Assembly: GCA_037176845.1 (NCBI GenBank)
Contig: JAYKXP010000164.1
Coordinates: 1-64,000, forward strand
DNA from: Paramarasmius palmivorus
Taxonomy: Eukaryota > Basidiomycota > Agaricomycetes > Agaricales > Marasmiaceae
Length of the DNA stretch: 64,000 bases
Reading direction: 5' to 3'
Shown: positions 43,310-55,582 of the stretch, in pieces
How positions within the stretch are numbered: position 1 is the first letter of the stretch
How the letters are laid out: the number at the start of each line of letters is the position of its first letter
Notes under the pieces: model-generated
Told to the model about the DNA's origin: nothing
Databases searched by the model: none
The model's input: only the letters and a program-made list of their open reading frames with translations
Made by a program: the position numbers and the translations under genes

Positions 43310-44310
43310 CTATTTACCCCGACTTCTTTGATTCTCCATAATGATTATCCGCTCTGTTGATAATGGCCGTCGTTCCTCTCCTTTGCCCATACCTGCGAGA
43401 CAGAATCAGATAGCGCAAGAGTACTGGTATGTGGCTCATCCTTCTCCGAGTTAAACTGAGATGCGGTTACGAGACCTATTCCTGGAGCTGCATTGAGAAG
43501 ACATCCATCATGGTCTCGAGGCAGTTGAATCTTGTCGAGAGTCCCACTGGTAGACGCACCGCTTAATGATCTTCGGTACCAGAGATAGAGTGAAATTGCG
43601 GCTATGATAACGATTAGGACAAGAATTGTACCCAAGGTTGCCCGAGGAGGAATACAAATGTAGCCCAATGGGATGTCGACTGCTCTGTGATTAGCATACC
43701 GGGCGAACTAGACGCTGTAGCTGGCGTTGGGGTCTGTGGAACCGCCGTAGTAGCCATGGCAGTAATCTCGAATGACCTAACAATAATCCAGACTCTCAAC
43801 AATGTGAACCATTCCGGATAATGCCGACGTTGATGTCATTCTTGGAGGACTCACGGCTACGTTCATGGAGTCAAACGTTGATGTGGGCCCAGGAGGCTAC
43901 AATGGTGACGAAACCGTGTTTGTCAAGACTTGAGTTCTGGCTTGTGTAGTACTTTCATGGGAAATGATTTTGATCGAATGTTATGGATTGAGACAAGAGT
44001 ACGTACCCTGATTCCAATATGATAATATTGCCTCCTAGCTGTGCCAATGTACCGAGTCTGGAATCGGCTATCGTTGCTTGTTAGAAAAGTGGACATGACC
44101 GGGGATTACCTAGAAACTTCTAAGTGGTATAGTCTGTTGAATATTGAATAATCTACAACGTTATGAATCCGGAGATGATGCAATGAAGTCAAGTGGCGGA
44201 TTGACAAGAGCCAACAAAGCCAAAGAGGATAAGAAAGCGATATGTCTAGAGCAATTGGTCAATTGAGTGGTATAATATGGGACTGACCGGTACCTCGGAC
44301 GTATAATCAT
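43310..44310 (-). pseudogene. Class I pseudogene of the PPxY-less sub-lineage
   Basis: Close relative of 13339-14426. The signal peptide start at 44310 and SLALLALVNPPLDFIASS are present, but about 220 bases covering most of the ectodomain are deleted between tatgaatc and gagatgatgc (around 44165-44180). The stalk carries an insertion, the helix exon (TLGTILVLIVIIAAISLYLW) is intact, and the end (EERRPLSTER, MENQRS) has slipped out of frame. The same extra stalk intron is recognisable. Confidence 0.8.
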
Positions 44311-44399
44311 TTTCAACAAAGGAAAAATCGCCAGATACGCAATACTGAGAGGAGACGGCGTAAGCAAGCTTGTATCTCATCTGGGCTTTGAAAGTTTAT

Positions 44400-44770
44400 A
44401 ATCTCGAGTGTGAAGTAACAGGTTACAGTACTCAGAGTACCAGCGTGACTGGGATGAATAGTATATCTAACACGCTCTCATCTATGTAAGATGCTCCATC
44501 GAACTTCCATTGTGACGTAAATTGACGCTTGAGCCAATGATATGACTGTATCAGCCATGTTTCATCTACATCGATAGGAATCTGAGTCAAAGGTATCTAT
44601 TTACGTCGAAATTGACACCATCGAATACTGTAGCGTCACCGAACCTACCTCAAGGCCCACCACCCAGTCCAAGTCACATTCCAAGTCATCAGCCACGAAG
44701 CTCAACGTTGGCGCTATCATTGGTGTAGTCATCGGCGTAATCACTGCAACCATACTAGGCACTTTGCTGC
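44400..44770 (+). pseudogene. Class III gene fragment (stalk and helix exons)
   Basis: Aligns with 18310-18655 of the intact class III gene: stalk exons, the gtaagtcaa..ctgtag intron and the helix start (KLNVGAIIGVVIGVITATIL). It is cut in the middle of the helix at about 44762 and abuts a class IV remnant. No tail. Confidence 0.75.
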
Positions 44771-44814
44771 TCATGGAGTCCACAGCGGGGATTATGCTGA
44801 CATACTTATCGTAC

Positions 44815-45255
44815 AACGAAGCCTTCAATATCGAAGGCCTCATTTCCATACCCATTGATATAGCTAGGGCCTCAAGTTGAGTGGTGCACAATCCTCGGAG
44901 CGACACTAACACGTCTTCAGTCTCATTCGCTCTCGTAGAAGATTCCAGCATGATCTATGTTTTTGAGACTATACCTTCAAAAGCAAGGGTTCTCCTTGTT
45001 CGTAACGAAGATTCCGTCAAGAATGGTACTGGTGGAGTGACTTCGTTGATGAAATACATCCTCCTTGTACGCCGGAGTATTCTACAGCCAACACGAGCAC
45101 ATGTTCACCTATACATATCTCAATCACTGTCAGATGTACCGTACCCTCATCCGATACCACCACCTTTGATGTTGGTATCAACCTCAGGGCACCGCCATAG
45201 CCCCCTCGGTCTCCAACGTGCACCCCAAAAACGTGGATTGAGGGACGAGTCAGCC
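44815..45255 (+). pseudogene. Class IV ectodomain remnant
   Basis: The frame EAFNIEGLISIPIDIA resembles QAFNIESVIPTTAEIV of the class IV gene, and VSFALVEDSSMIYVF resembles LGFALIKAIPSSS. A stop separates the two parts and no signal-peptide exon, helix or tail is attached. It is fused directly behind a class III helix fragment. Confidence 0.5.
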
Positions 45256-46751
45256 CGAGAGACATAATTATCTTGGGATGAAGTTTCACAAGCGTGCGGA
45301 TGCAGAAGGATGATGAGCTTCTTTAGGAAGGGCTCTGGTCAGGGTTGAACCAACTGGAACCACGAGAATGCATGATAATCGACATGTTCCTCTGTGATTG
45401 TTGACCGAACACCGACCCTAATCTCCAGCCAAAACAAAAACAGCTGTTTCGGGGGCGTCTGCCGGCCTACGTATCCGTTCCCAACGCGAATACCGGTAAA
45501 ACGGGAAAGTCTTGTGACGGTAGCTGACACGATGGTCAATGTGAATTCGGTATGCTCCTATATTCACGTTCAAGCGGAGTATGTGTCCACGAAAGCAAAG
45601 GTGCTCATCGAGAGCTCGATGGCGCTAACGCTGCATAGGCTGTCAGTACACGACGTAGGTGACACAAGAAATTCATTCGCCCAATCATCGCACAACAACA
45701 CAATATATCACCCCCATAGCTAGGCCACCTTCTAGTTGCGTCTCTAACCTGCTACCACGATGAGTGCCTGATCCGGGTGTCACGAAGGCGGAGGGTTCAA
45801 AAAGGAAACGGGGGAAATACAGGGGCGGGGTAGTATGGTGCGGCACCAAACCTTGCTTGAGACCTGCTACATGTTTCCTCTCCCTTCCTGAACTGAAACG
45901 CCAGCTAGCCCAGCACCGTTCTCAAAGCACTCAGAAGCACGGGCCGACACCAATACCCGTAACCCTTCCCCACATCTTCAATTCGATGCCCATTGAGCAC
46001 GAGGCGCAGCACGCAAGGCTCCTGTGTGAGTGTCGAGTTACGGTGGAGGGAGAATTCGAGGTAACGAAGGTTTGAATGCACGGTAGAAAGGATGAGGCGT
46101 TGAGAGTGCGAGTTTACGAAGGAAGGAGGTGATGGAGGAAGGACCCGAGGGAGGAAGGACTTGAGAAGGGAGATGGTGGAGGCCCGAGGGAGACGTGTCT
46201 TCCGCTGGTACAGCTGGAAAAGACCTATTGTGAGATAAATCACCACCGATAGAGGTTATAGCTCACCGAGAAGGTATCTTCCGTTGTAGCTGCCCGTATA
46301 TCTCACTATGAATCCATGCAGTTACCGAGTTCGAATATCGAGCAGTAAGAGGAGGAAGGAAGACGTTGACACAAAAAGCCTACGTAATCACGGCTCCGAA
46401 ATTAAGCTTCCGGTTTACGCCGGCTCGGAGAACCCTGTGCGCGGCGGAGTGAATTACACAAATGTGAAGCTTAAGAGATCCCATGTTAGATACTAGAATT
46501 TCCTCTGTCAGCTCTCGATTGATTAACCCTGGACATTGCGATGATAGATACTCTTCATCTGTTGCTTATCGCCGCCGTGATGAGGCAACTGTCTTGCAAC
46601 TGTCGGATCTCTCCGGCGAACCTTAACTGGACGGGCGTTCTACAACACGCCTTTGCATATTGTGGAATGTCGATCCGGAACTCAAGTATTGTAGAGCTGG
46701 TTGATGACAAGACCAGCGGACTGATGCCTTTGCAACACAAAAAACGATTAA

Positions 46752-47825
46752 TCATAGCGCAGAACGATAGCTGGGCGGCATCTCCAGAACGCTACGTACA
46801 CCAACATCGGACTGTGATGGTGATGGTGACCTCCAGCCACTATCGTTGTGATACTTCACCCGACGCTCTCGTTGGTGCTCTCTTTGTGCCTCTTCTACTT
46901 GTACGGGTGAGCCATGACCCTTTGCCATTGGGGTTCCTGTCGGCACCAAATGTGAATAAGGTGAGATGATGGACTCGGCAGGGACATCTTGAGAGTTCCC
47001 GCGATTCAAGCGCCGGATCCGTCTGAACAGAATAAATACTGCGAGCATGAGCGCTGCTAGGGAAGCTGCTCCTATCACGATTCCCGCAATGATTCCGGTC
47101 GAAAGGCCTTGTGAAGGTTTGCTGCAATCTGTGATTAGATCAGGATCACGCATAGTAGACTTTATATTACCTTCCAATGTCTGTTTCAATGGGCAGCCCC
47201 GAATTAGAGGGTGTTGGATTCAAAGAAGAGAAAGTGCCGAGAACTGTCGTCGTCTGGACTATCGGGAGACGGGATACATTGAAGACACTTGAACTCGCGA
47301 TGAGTGTCAAGTTCAACTTTCTTTATCCAATGATTAGAAATCCCAAGAATCGTAAAAGATGAAATTGATCTTACCCTCCTGGGGATGAAACGTCCTCGTA
47401 GGCACACAGGATATACTCTCTGTGGTTCAATGTAAGTGGCTGTATCAACAACACTGACAATAGAACATACCCAATTTTGTCAGCTTGGTAAATAACAGTC
47501 CCGTTTGTCCTCCCGTCAATCTCGTCTGCTCTTTGAAGATCTCCCTGAATAGCTCTTGAATCGACAGGGTTTGCTTTTCCAAATATACAAAAGTCGGGGC
47601 GACTATTCACGAATAGCTGAATGACGACCCTTGTAGGGTCGCCCTCAGACCAAGTCCAATTCCCCACAATATTATTGAAACGGTCCACGTCTGCAGCCAG
47701 AGGACCAACGATCGAAAATCCTGAGACATAAAACACGAAGAGAAAGATGAAAAAAATTCTGCTGGCAGACATAAGTAACCTGCCAAGATTCACAACAGCG
47801 GTACTCACAATAAGAACAGCCTCAT
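46752..47825 (-). CDS. Class II single-pass membrane protein, DSGWR and PPSY tail
   Basis: Function unknown. Exons 47825-47809, 47779-47471, 47419-47375, 47320-47171 and 47121-46752 sum to 891 bases, exactly 297 codons (296 residues), all phase 2. The 17-base first exon gives signal peptide MRLFLLLLMSASRIFFIFLF. The ectodomain has FSIVGPLAADVDRFNNIVG, NWTWSEGDPTRVVIQLF and the mini-exon EYILCAYEDVSSPGG. A stalk of about 50 residues and a helix (GIIAGIVIGAASLAALMLAV) follow. The tail has IISPYSHLVP, then KYHNDSGWRSPSPSQ (Ser where most copies have Pro) and LEMPPSYRSAL. This is the functional-looking twin of 38359-39371 and the template that shows what broke there. Confidence 0.82.
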
Positions 47826-49562
47826 TCCCTCAAACGCCAGCGGAAAAGTGAGCTTGTAGATACGAATCAGTTAGTCTTATATGTAATGTCCTCGAGATCA
47901 CTATCAAATCGCAACTAGATATCGCAAAAAGATGGATGGTCACCATGACAGATAATCACCAGGAGAAGCGCGGAACATATGACAAATTAATGTTCAAAGA
48001 TATATCAACATTTCTCGATGCAAATGACGATGCACAGCTTTCCCGCGACGAATAATATGAAGCCAAGCCAAAGGGGTTTTAATGTGGGTTCAGACGCATC
48101 AAAATGAGAGTCAAATGTATACGGCCCATGTGCAGTCGTGGCAAGTGTTTCTTCAGTAATTGGCTGCCCTTCCAACGTACTCGTCGTCTCTAGCGACACG
48201 GTAAAACAGGGAAATGACGGAAGGAAACGGTACATAGTACGGCAGGCTGGGAGGTATCAGGCCTGGAACGTAGTGTCGTAGGGGACACCATCAATTCTAA
48301 TCACTCAGCTTGGTCACAAGGAACGCTCAACGCATCGGAGCAAGTAGCACGATAGCCTGGCTAGGAAACAGGTTAGAGATATCTGATAACGTCACTCATC
48401 TTTAATCAGACTCCATTCCCACTCTTCAGGCGATCGCTCCGTCGTAAAAAAACATTCTGCACTCAACACAAATCTGTGCAAACCTGGGTTGAGAGAGAGA
48501 GACTGAATATCAAGTCAAGATCGACGGCCGATGAATGAAATGACGCGTCTTGAACAAGTGAACAGGAGCGTGAATGTAAAAATGAGGAAAGTTTTGCGAA
48601 AGCAGGTTGGTTGTAGGTGTGCGGTAATTTCAAAGTTTTGTGGCGCACCACCAAGGAAAGAGTACTTAGGGCGGTCAAAACGTAGTTTCGGGGATGAAAG
48701 TATGCGACGGATGTCTTGGAGTAACTACGACGACAGTATGAGGTGTACAGAGATGTGGAGGACATGAAACGGTGAACATATGTTGATAGAGTGCATCCGC
48801 AGATACGAGAACAGATGACTAGGCTGAATGCAGAATGTTATAGCTCCCAAAATTCCATTTCGATACTGTCCAAAACCTATATCACAAGAGCAGGAGAGTC
48901 TATAGAATGAACGTCGACGAGAGAAATAGATTCCTAGAGGGTATATTCAGGAAAATGGACTGCAGTTCAACGGAGTACTTCACTTTGGTCCTAACCTGAT
49001 AGCTTCTATTCCTATTGGATATTGAAAACGGTCACAATTGAAGTACATTGTCTTCAAAGAGCTCTGGCCGACCTTCAACAAGTACGATGAATGGCAGGAT
49101 CCTTCCACGGATTTCCTGCTCTATACCTCAGTTTCTGCAGACGTCGGAAAGATTAATTCATGCCCCCAAAATGTCTGTAGATGCTCATACTCCGCAGATG
49201 CGGAGTGAACACCGCATGTAAATTGACGATCTCCGAGATGAGAAGAGCAGGATTGAGAACGAAGTTCGGCACCTATTGACGGGAAGGAAATAATGTACTC
49301 CCCACGTGAATATTTGTCTCAGTAGGTGCCAAACAACGATATAATAACAAGAGCTGTATGAGCTTTATGAACAGTATCGACACTGAGTTATAGAGTATCT
49401 CCCTGCCTCGAACGTATCACGATTATTGAACTGAGCGATCGGTTTACGATACATCAACTGCTCCTGAAGATCCAGTTCCATTACTCATAGTCCATATCAT
49501 CTCTTCCATGCTGGAACAACTGACGCCCAGTGCGATCCGGACCACGATCAAAGTTTGAGATA
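47826..49562. other. Spacer in duplication copy B, with ~1.05 kb extra
   Basis: Outer parts match 39372-40042. The middle part (about 48240-49290) has no match in copy A or elsewhere in the window, no domain and no clear terminal repeats, so I cannot say whether it was inserted here or deleted from copy A. Confidence 0.4.
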
Positions 49563-49838
49563 CTGTACTATTTCATTCATTTCGGATGGTCACGGTCACA
49601 AGGCCAAAAATATCCGAAATTTTTCGTTTGGTCACAGGTCACTGGAGGATCATACGAGTCCTCCCAGTGAGTTACCAGCGCTAACATCCCGAATTCTGCC
49701 CAAATTTGGCAATTTTGGGCGTTAATTTCTGAAATTTCCGCCGTGGTCACAGACCACGGGCCCACCATCCGACAGGTCACTTTCGGATGGAAGGTCACAG
49801 GTCACAACGCCATCCGAAACGAATGAAATAGTACAGTA
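49561..49838. mobile_element. TA-flanked MITE, 274 bp, with a visible empty site
   Basis: The ends ctgtactatttcattcattt (from 49563) and the reverse complement of the right end up to 49836 pair over 27 bases with one mismatch. TA lies on both sides (49561-49562 and 49837-49838). The duplicated locus in copy A reads gagatattccc without the element, a natural empty site showing one TA. TA duplication with such ends fits the Tc1/mariner superfamily of non-autonomous elements. The inside repeats the phrase ggtcacaggtcac and ccgaaattt in both orientations and codes for nothing. Confidence 0.92.
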
Positions 49839-51141
49839 TTCCCTTTCATGATCCACATCAGATTTTCGTCTGAGCTGAACATCAGCGCACATACCAATAC
49901 GGTGATGAGCGTATCTTGGAAAACAGTACCGAATATTGTAAAGATGGGGTTGTAAAGCCCAGAGAGGTCATTGTAGTCAACAATGATATTGGTTATCTGT
50001 TTCACGGATATCGCCGCAAAGACAATGAGTGCGATTGGGTATATCATACCCGATTCAATGCTGCCAGATCATAGCTAGTGGAAGAGGTCTGTTCAAAGAA
50101 AAGGGCATCAACCCACGTAATTGTGAGAACAAGTCTGTACATTTTCTTGTTCCCTGAGCCGAGTATTGCGCTTGCCCTTCTCGAGATGTAGAAGATTCGA
50201 CTGGCTGGTGCATGTATAAGAGGTCGATTCATCAGCAATCTGGGAGATTCTTTACCTATCAGGCTTGTTATGAGCGCATTCGTGAACGCCGTGCCAAAAT
50301 AGAGACCACAGGTAATGTAGTTGGCTGACAGCGAAGTCCCATTGAGATCGATCGTGTTGTTCACAAACTGCCACCCGCCACGATAGCGAAAAATAACGAC
50401 GAGCGCCATAACTACGCAAGCTAGTCAGTGTGATGAGCTACAAGCCAGGGAAGTCACATCTCACTGTGGTTGATCGAACACATGGAACCTGAGAGAATAA
50501 TAGGCCATCGCCTCCCGCCCCATACTACATAACATCGCCAAAGCTTGATATTGATCAGGCTGGAGCTGGTCATGCTCAAGATCCTGCACTTGCCAACATG
50601 ATGTCCCCTACAAAACTAATTGTTTATAACCAGATTAGCGGTGATCTAATCTCGACAATGAATATGTCGTACTTTGCGACAAACAAGATACTTGTGCGGA
50701 TGATACTTTTCCTATTATCTTCATCAGCAATCATTTGATCGAGAAGATGGGTCACACACGTAAATGTACCCATATCCCTTGAATGGTTCTCTGGTAACAA
50801 GAAGCTACTTCCAGTGATCTTGAGTGCTGCACCGTTGATGATAACAGTTATCGTCGCCAAAGCGAAGAGCAGAACTACAAGAAGGATCTGAACTTGATAC
50901 CTTTTCTCCTGGCGCTTGATAAGAATATAGGTGCATTGTGTAAACAATACTACATGGACACCTGAATGATTGCATTTGTCAGTGGTTCTTGTCATATAAC
51001 AATCGTCGATTTGTGGGTACCGTATAGCACTCCGCCTACCTGACGTAGATATTGGTTGTGTTTGTAGTGAGCAAATGAGTGTTTACGCACATAGGTCGCG
51101 GCGGCCAAAGCTACTAGTGGATCCAAGCCGTCTGAGGGCAT
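49802..51141 (-). CDS. Multi-pass membrane protein, copy B, C-terminus rewritten by a MITE
   Basis: Exons 51141-51091, 51039-51021, 50961-50631, 50583-50465, 50411-50256, 50204-50117 and 50060-49802 sum to 1023 bases, exactly 341 codons (340 residues). The exon lengths equal those of copy A except in the last exon. Protein and helices are as in 40043-41412. After IMKGN the frame enters the MITE at 49838 and ends TVLFHSFRMAL; copy A instead continues ISNLDRGPDRTG.. to its own stop. About 26 native C-terminal residues are thus replaced by 11 encoded by the transposon end. The rest of the protein is nearly identical to copy A, so it may well still work. Confidence 0.85.
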
Positions 51142-51240
51142 TGATGTGCTGTGTTTGTCGGGATGAAGGGTATCGGCGAGAACTAGTAACGCAATGAACA
51201 CGAAGTATGACGAAGGATCTGTATGCGAACGGGCCTGAGG

Positions 51241-52529
51241 ATATCAATGAGGAGTAGTGATGGGTAAAGTATGCACGACAGGGCCACACCAGAAACTTTA
51301 CCATAAAGGCTCATTCAAAAGCAAAGTCTACTGAACAAACACACCGCCACATTCCATCATGCTTCCTACAAACAAATGTCGGTCAGATGTCAACGGTATC
51401 CTGGTCTCACGAGGGCACTACATGTAGGCACGATTGTGATCACAATGACCGCGAAAGGTCAACGAATCAACGGAACAAGACAAGTTGATGAAAAAGCTGA
51501 TGTAACCGGGATGAAGGTTTGCATCGCTACAGACGCGGAACTCGTGGTACTATATCGTAACAATACAGGGCAGACATAGATATCGTCGCTTTGTAGGGCC
51601 GAATCAATTCCAATTATCTAAAATGATGCTTTGAATATCTAAGGGCGGTCCTTGTGAAAGAGCTATCACTCCGAGTTATCAGCTATCCTTCCGAATCACA
51701 ATCTAATGTTGATGAAAAGAGAAGCACTTTGGTTGAACAGCATCTTATCCCAAGATGCCGGAAATCCCTGATCTGAGTATAGGCGATCTCCTCCTTTACC
51801 GCGAAAACCTCTGCCATTTGAGGATCCGACAGTCCTGTGTGTAAAACATGCCATTGTTGGTGGGGTGGCATCAATGTTGCACTGTTTTTGAACAATTCTT
51901 TGAGCTATTTATACCCAGAAACAGCCTCAACTTCATGCCGAAAATCACAAGCGGCAGGGTATGTGATATCCGCACTCTAGAGGCACAAAGATCGCACCAA
52001 GAGTTTATTACAGAATGCAGGGTATTCAGCAAATTTCGGGGTGTAGAGCTTAACTTTGGGAATTTAGCTGACGGCCTCTCGCCTGTCATCAACAGGAAGA
52101 TCAAGTTTCGATGGTAAAACAATAGATTAGTTCTGGCCATCCAATCGTAGTAGGCCATTCTCAAAAGAATCTAGTTAATCACATTCTTGAAACTTGAGTT
52201 GTTGGATCTTTTGCAATGAGACTATATTCTGCGATGCGGACTTCTGTGACTTCATGGCTTCAAAAATATGCGGCTGAAAGTGCTTCGGCTTCGACGGTGG
52301 AACTTCGGGGCCGACCAAAAATTTTCTTCGACAAATTTGATAACAGTGGAGCTTCGAAAGTGAAGATGTCCGAGAAGCGTGCTTCAAATCACACTTTCAT
52401 CACCAGATGGAGAGGCCACTGGGCGGTGCCCTGAAGCTGCTGTGGGTTAAAGCGCTATTTTGATAATACTAATATTTACCTAAGAAAAAGCCCATCATGC
52501 ACAACACGGACCTCAGGCTGAACCGATGA
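51241..52529. other. Spacer, no recognised gene
   Basis: 51300-51530 matches 41540-41780. The frames at 51871-52164 (minus) and 52216-52434 (plus) overlap no family member and show no domain. Confidence 0.3.
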
Positions 52530-52707
52530 TTCCAGAAGAACATAGAAGCCCCATTCTGTTGTTTGCGGGACGCCAGCCATCAAGCCGAGAAGGAAGATTC
52601 CGCCAACACCTGGATACTAATAGCGGCTGGACGCCCCACTTCTACCTGCAGAGTCTGGGATAGGTAATCTCATTGATATCCCCCCGCAATACGAGAATGC
52701 GATGTAA
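52530..52707 (+). pseudogene. Orphan family tail, frameshifted
   Basis: Reads REGRFRQHLDTNSGWTP in one frame, then after a break GNLIDIPPQYENAM followed by TAA at about 52705-52707 in another. These are the DSGWRP box (NSGWTP) and the PPxY end (PPQY). No helix exon lies upstream. Best preserved of the four orphan tails. Confidence 0.7.
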
Positions 52708-53599
52708 TAATCGAGTAAGTAAACAATCGAGGAGATAATTATACGGTCTGAAAAGTGCCCATTCTGGTGCTCAAGGAGTGTCGCAGTAGAGCGAGTGGCT
52801 GGTTGAACAACGTGACAAATGAAGTATGTCATCGAACAGCAAAGGGGACGAGGAACATATGGCAGCCAAACTGCGCGGCTGATAATAAGAATTCTTGTAC
52901 AAGAACAAGGGGTGAGCGGAAGAGGGTTCACATTGATCTGAAAGTTACAAATTGGTAAGGATTCATAATGCATGACATACAGAGTTTGAAGGATAGGAGA
53001 TATCAATCAACAGCTAATGATCATCTGGTTCCGGCCCAATTCGAATCATTCATCGAGTCCTTCATCTCAGCTCCGCCAGAATCGCTGACAATGTCAAATC
53101 GGTCTTGTGAAGTTCAGGGTCATATGGCACATATGGTGTCTTCCGAGTCGTTTTTTCCTCGAGTTCCTCATCCTCAAGATTCTTCGCTTAATAGATCCCC
53201 CATACTGGTCGTTCATATCGTGACGACTGGGCGGCCTTAACGACCAGGGAAGGATCTAAAGCAGGTGGACAATATATAACAATCATGAGCTTGTGAAGCA
53301 CTATATATAACAAGTGCATTGTCCTTGAGAAAGTTCCTCACGAGAGTCTCCTCCACCGGCTTCCGTAAGTGTCGCTGCGACATCGTTTCCATTTAGAGTG
53401 GCAGAATCATTCCTCGAAGGTGAAGGTGAAGAGTCTATCGATCAGCTAACCATCCACGTTATAATCCTCTGACCTCACCATCCGAGCCCAAGGATGACAA
53501 GCTTTACGGGATGATGTGGGTATCGTGACTCAAGCAAGAAACTTGAGACGTCAATGTCCCCCTAGCCATAATATCCTTCAATTCCTTCTACGTCTTGTC

Positions 53600-54080
53600 T
53601 CTTACCAGGGAATGACGAGCATCAATGACAGCTATGATCATCGGCACTAACAGCACCAGTTGTGGATACAGAAGAAACATGATAACTAGCTCAGGTTCTT
53701 GCAGCGGTTGAAATGCGATATTTAAAATGCCGAGAAGACGTGTCAGTTGCCGTTTTGATGTCTCGAGTGACTGGATGATTGAGCGAGTGAAGTGTAACGT
53801 ATGAAGATTCAAGATGTACATACCTTCGTATATCAGCCGTGATGCTTTCAACATCTTGTTTCCTACCAGGAACGACTAGTGTCGACAACGGCAATGATGA
53901 TTTGCAGCAAAAGTAACAATTCCCAATAGAAAATAACCACGATTACCAGCCGGATTCTTGCAGGAGACGAAGAGCAGCGTTGAAACTGCCCAGGAAACAT
54001 GTAATTTGGCGTGGCATGCCTCAAGTGACTGGATAGTTGAGTTAGCGAATTGTAGGGTAAGAAAGTCGGCATATACCCCC
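53600..54080 (-). repeat. Two tandem ~240-bp units encoding hydrophobic segments
   Basis: Units at about 53600-53835 and 53850-54080 match: taccaggaa(t/c)gac, a hydrophobic segment, gtgactggat(g/a).ttgag. On the minus strand each encodes a Pro/Arg-rich lead and a helix-like run: LVIMFLLYPQLVLLVPMIIAVIDA in one and LVIVVIFYWELLLLLQIIIAVVDT in the other. This looks like a duplicated membrane exon of an unrecognised, perhaps decayed, gene. I could not join it to a start or an end. Confidence 0.5.
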
Positions 54081-55560
54081 GACCCAAGGCCTCTTGTTCA
54101 GTAGATGGATAGATTGGGCTACACGGCCACTCATGACAAAGGGCGGTTGGACAATGGATAACTGTAATCAAATAGATCAGAATAGTACCGACCAGATTCG
54201 TCACGAGCATGACCATACTTACCTGCGAATGCTCCAATCATCTTTGAATCGCTTCATCATCCCGGAGCATGGAAGAAGACTAGTAATGTGGCACCCAGTG
54301 AAGTATGTGGCTATGGGTCGGTTTGCCTCGCCAGCATGGTCTAATCTGAGCGCGATTCAAACCCACGAATAACCGTTGAATGAATTATTCGACGCAGCTA
54401 TTGGGATATCCACCTATGCGTAAATGAGTGCGTCTGGATTAGTGACGCGTCGATTGAACACATACCACTCACTCCCACACGGACGCCTAGGATTCGGAAA
54501 CAACTCAATACTTTGAGTACCACGTGACGCGTCAAGGGGCGCCTAGCGGGGGTAGAGCGTTGATAGTGTGATGAAGGCGACAGAGAAGAACGAGATGACG
54601 GAAACGCTCGTTCCTGGAACTAGAGAGACGTTTGTGCGAGCGAGAAAGGGTAAACGCCTACCAAAGCTTATGAATTCCGCGTAGACTGAAAGAGCTAGAG
54701 AGAGTCATGCAGACTGATACCCAGCTGGGGGTTCTATACCAGCGTCCCCAGACCCATGTCCTACATGATTTACACCCCGCAGATAGCTATAGTTAAGTAA
54801 ATGAACGAAAAATGGCCCGGGCCTGACTCACCGCGACGACATTTTCAGATGATTTCCGTAGCTGAGCCATACATCCAGGCTCACTGGTCTTTGGAATAGC
54901 TGGCTGATAATGGAGGTTATCAAGGAAAAAGAACCAGAAGGCACTTGCGTCATGCCTTGGCGAGCATGTATGTTGTGGTTAGGGTTACGAGTTAAAGCGC
55001 TTCTCTCGGAACGCCCGTGCTACAGCCTACGATTGGGATGTTGCGGTGCTTCCAGGCACTGAGTAGACTCTGAATGAATGAAGCAAGAAATGTATATTTC
55101 TAGACGGCCAGCGTAAAAGAATGAGCGTATTATTACAGTCCATGATCATAAAGAATGTGTATGTAATTGTCCAGAGTCAAGTCAATCAAAAACCTGAGAA
55201 AAGTAAATGCATATTCGATGCTGGAGAGAGCATCATCAACGACGTTCGACTTCCCTCCGTCTGTGTCCACGGCTACTCCGGGTTCGTGTCACCTCACCCG
55301 AGTCAATTCGAGCGTTCGAAACTGTGGGTTGCTGCCATCCTATAACGATTGACAATTTCAATCAAGGTTCATAAACAGGGGACGTAAACACCCGCCTCTC
55401 GCGCGCGATTCGACCGGCTTCTGACCACTTCCGAGTAAGGTGGAGGTAGATCATCGTCTACGAAGTACAATCAGCCAAAACTTCCATACGCCACAATTCT
55501 AGAACCGCTTACCCGACTCAACCGAAGACTGTCTCCTTGTCAAAGCCGCATCTTCCTCGT
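54081..55560. other. Spacer; right half is a copy of 42480-43200
   Basis: Bases 54770-55500 match 42480-43200. A tgacgcgtc phrase occurs twice (about 54445 and 54526). No gene recognised; the 55121-55345 frame does not correspond to the frame open in the other copy. Confidence 0.35.
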
Positions 55561-55582
55561 CGCGATCTTGACCCATCGAATA

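Larger units (their letters stand above)
45262..51240. repeat. Segmental duplication, copy B core
   Basis: Counterpart of 36840-41440. Both genes in this copy keep open frames, whereas in copy A the class II gene is broken. Relative to copy A there is an additional ~1.05-kb segment (about 48240-49290) with no recognised content and a MITE at 49563-49836. Confidence 0.85.
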
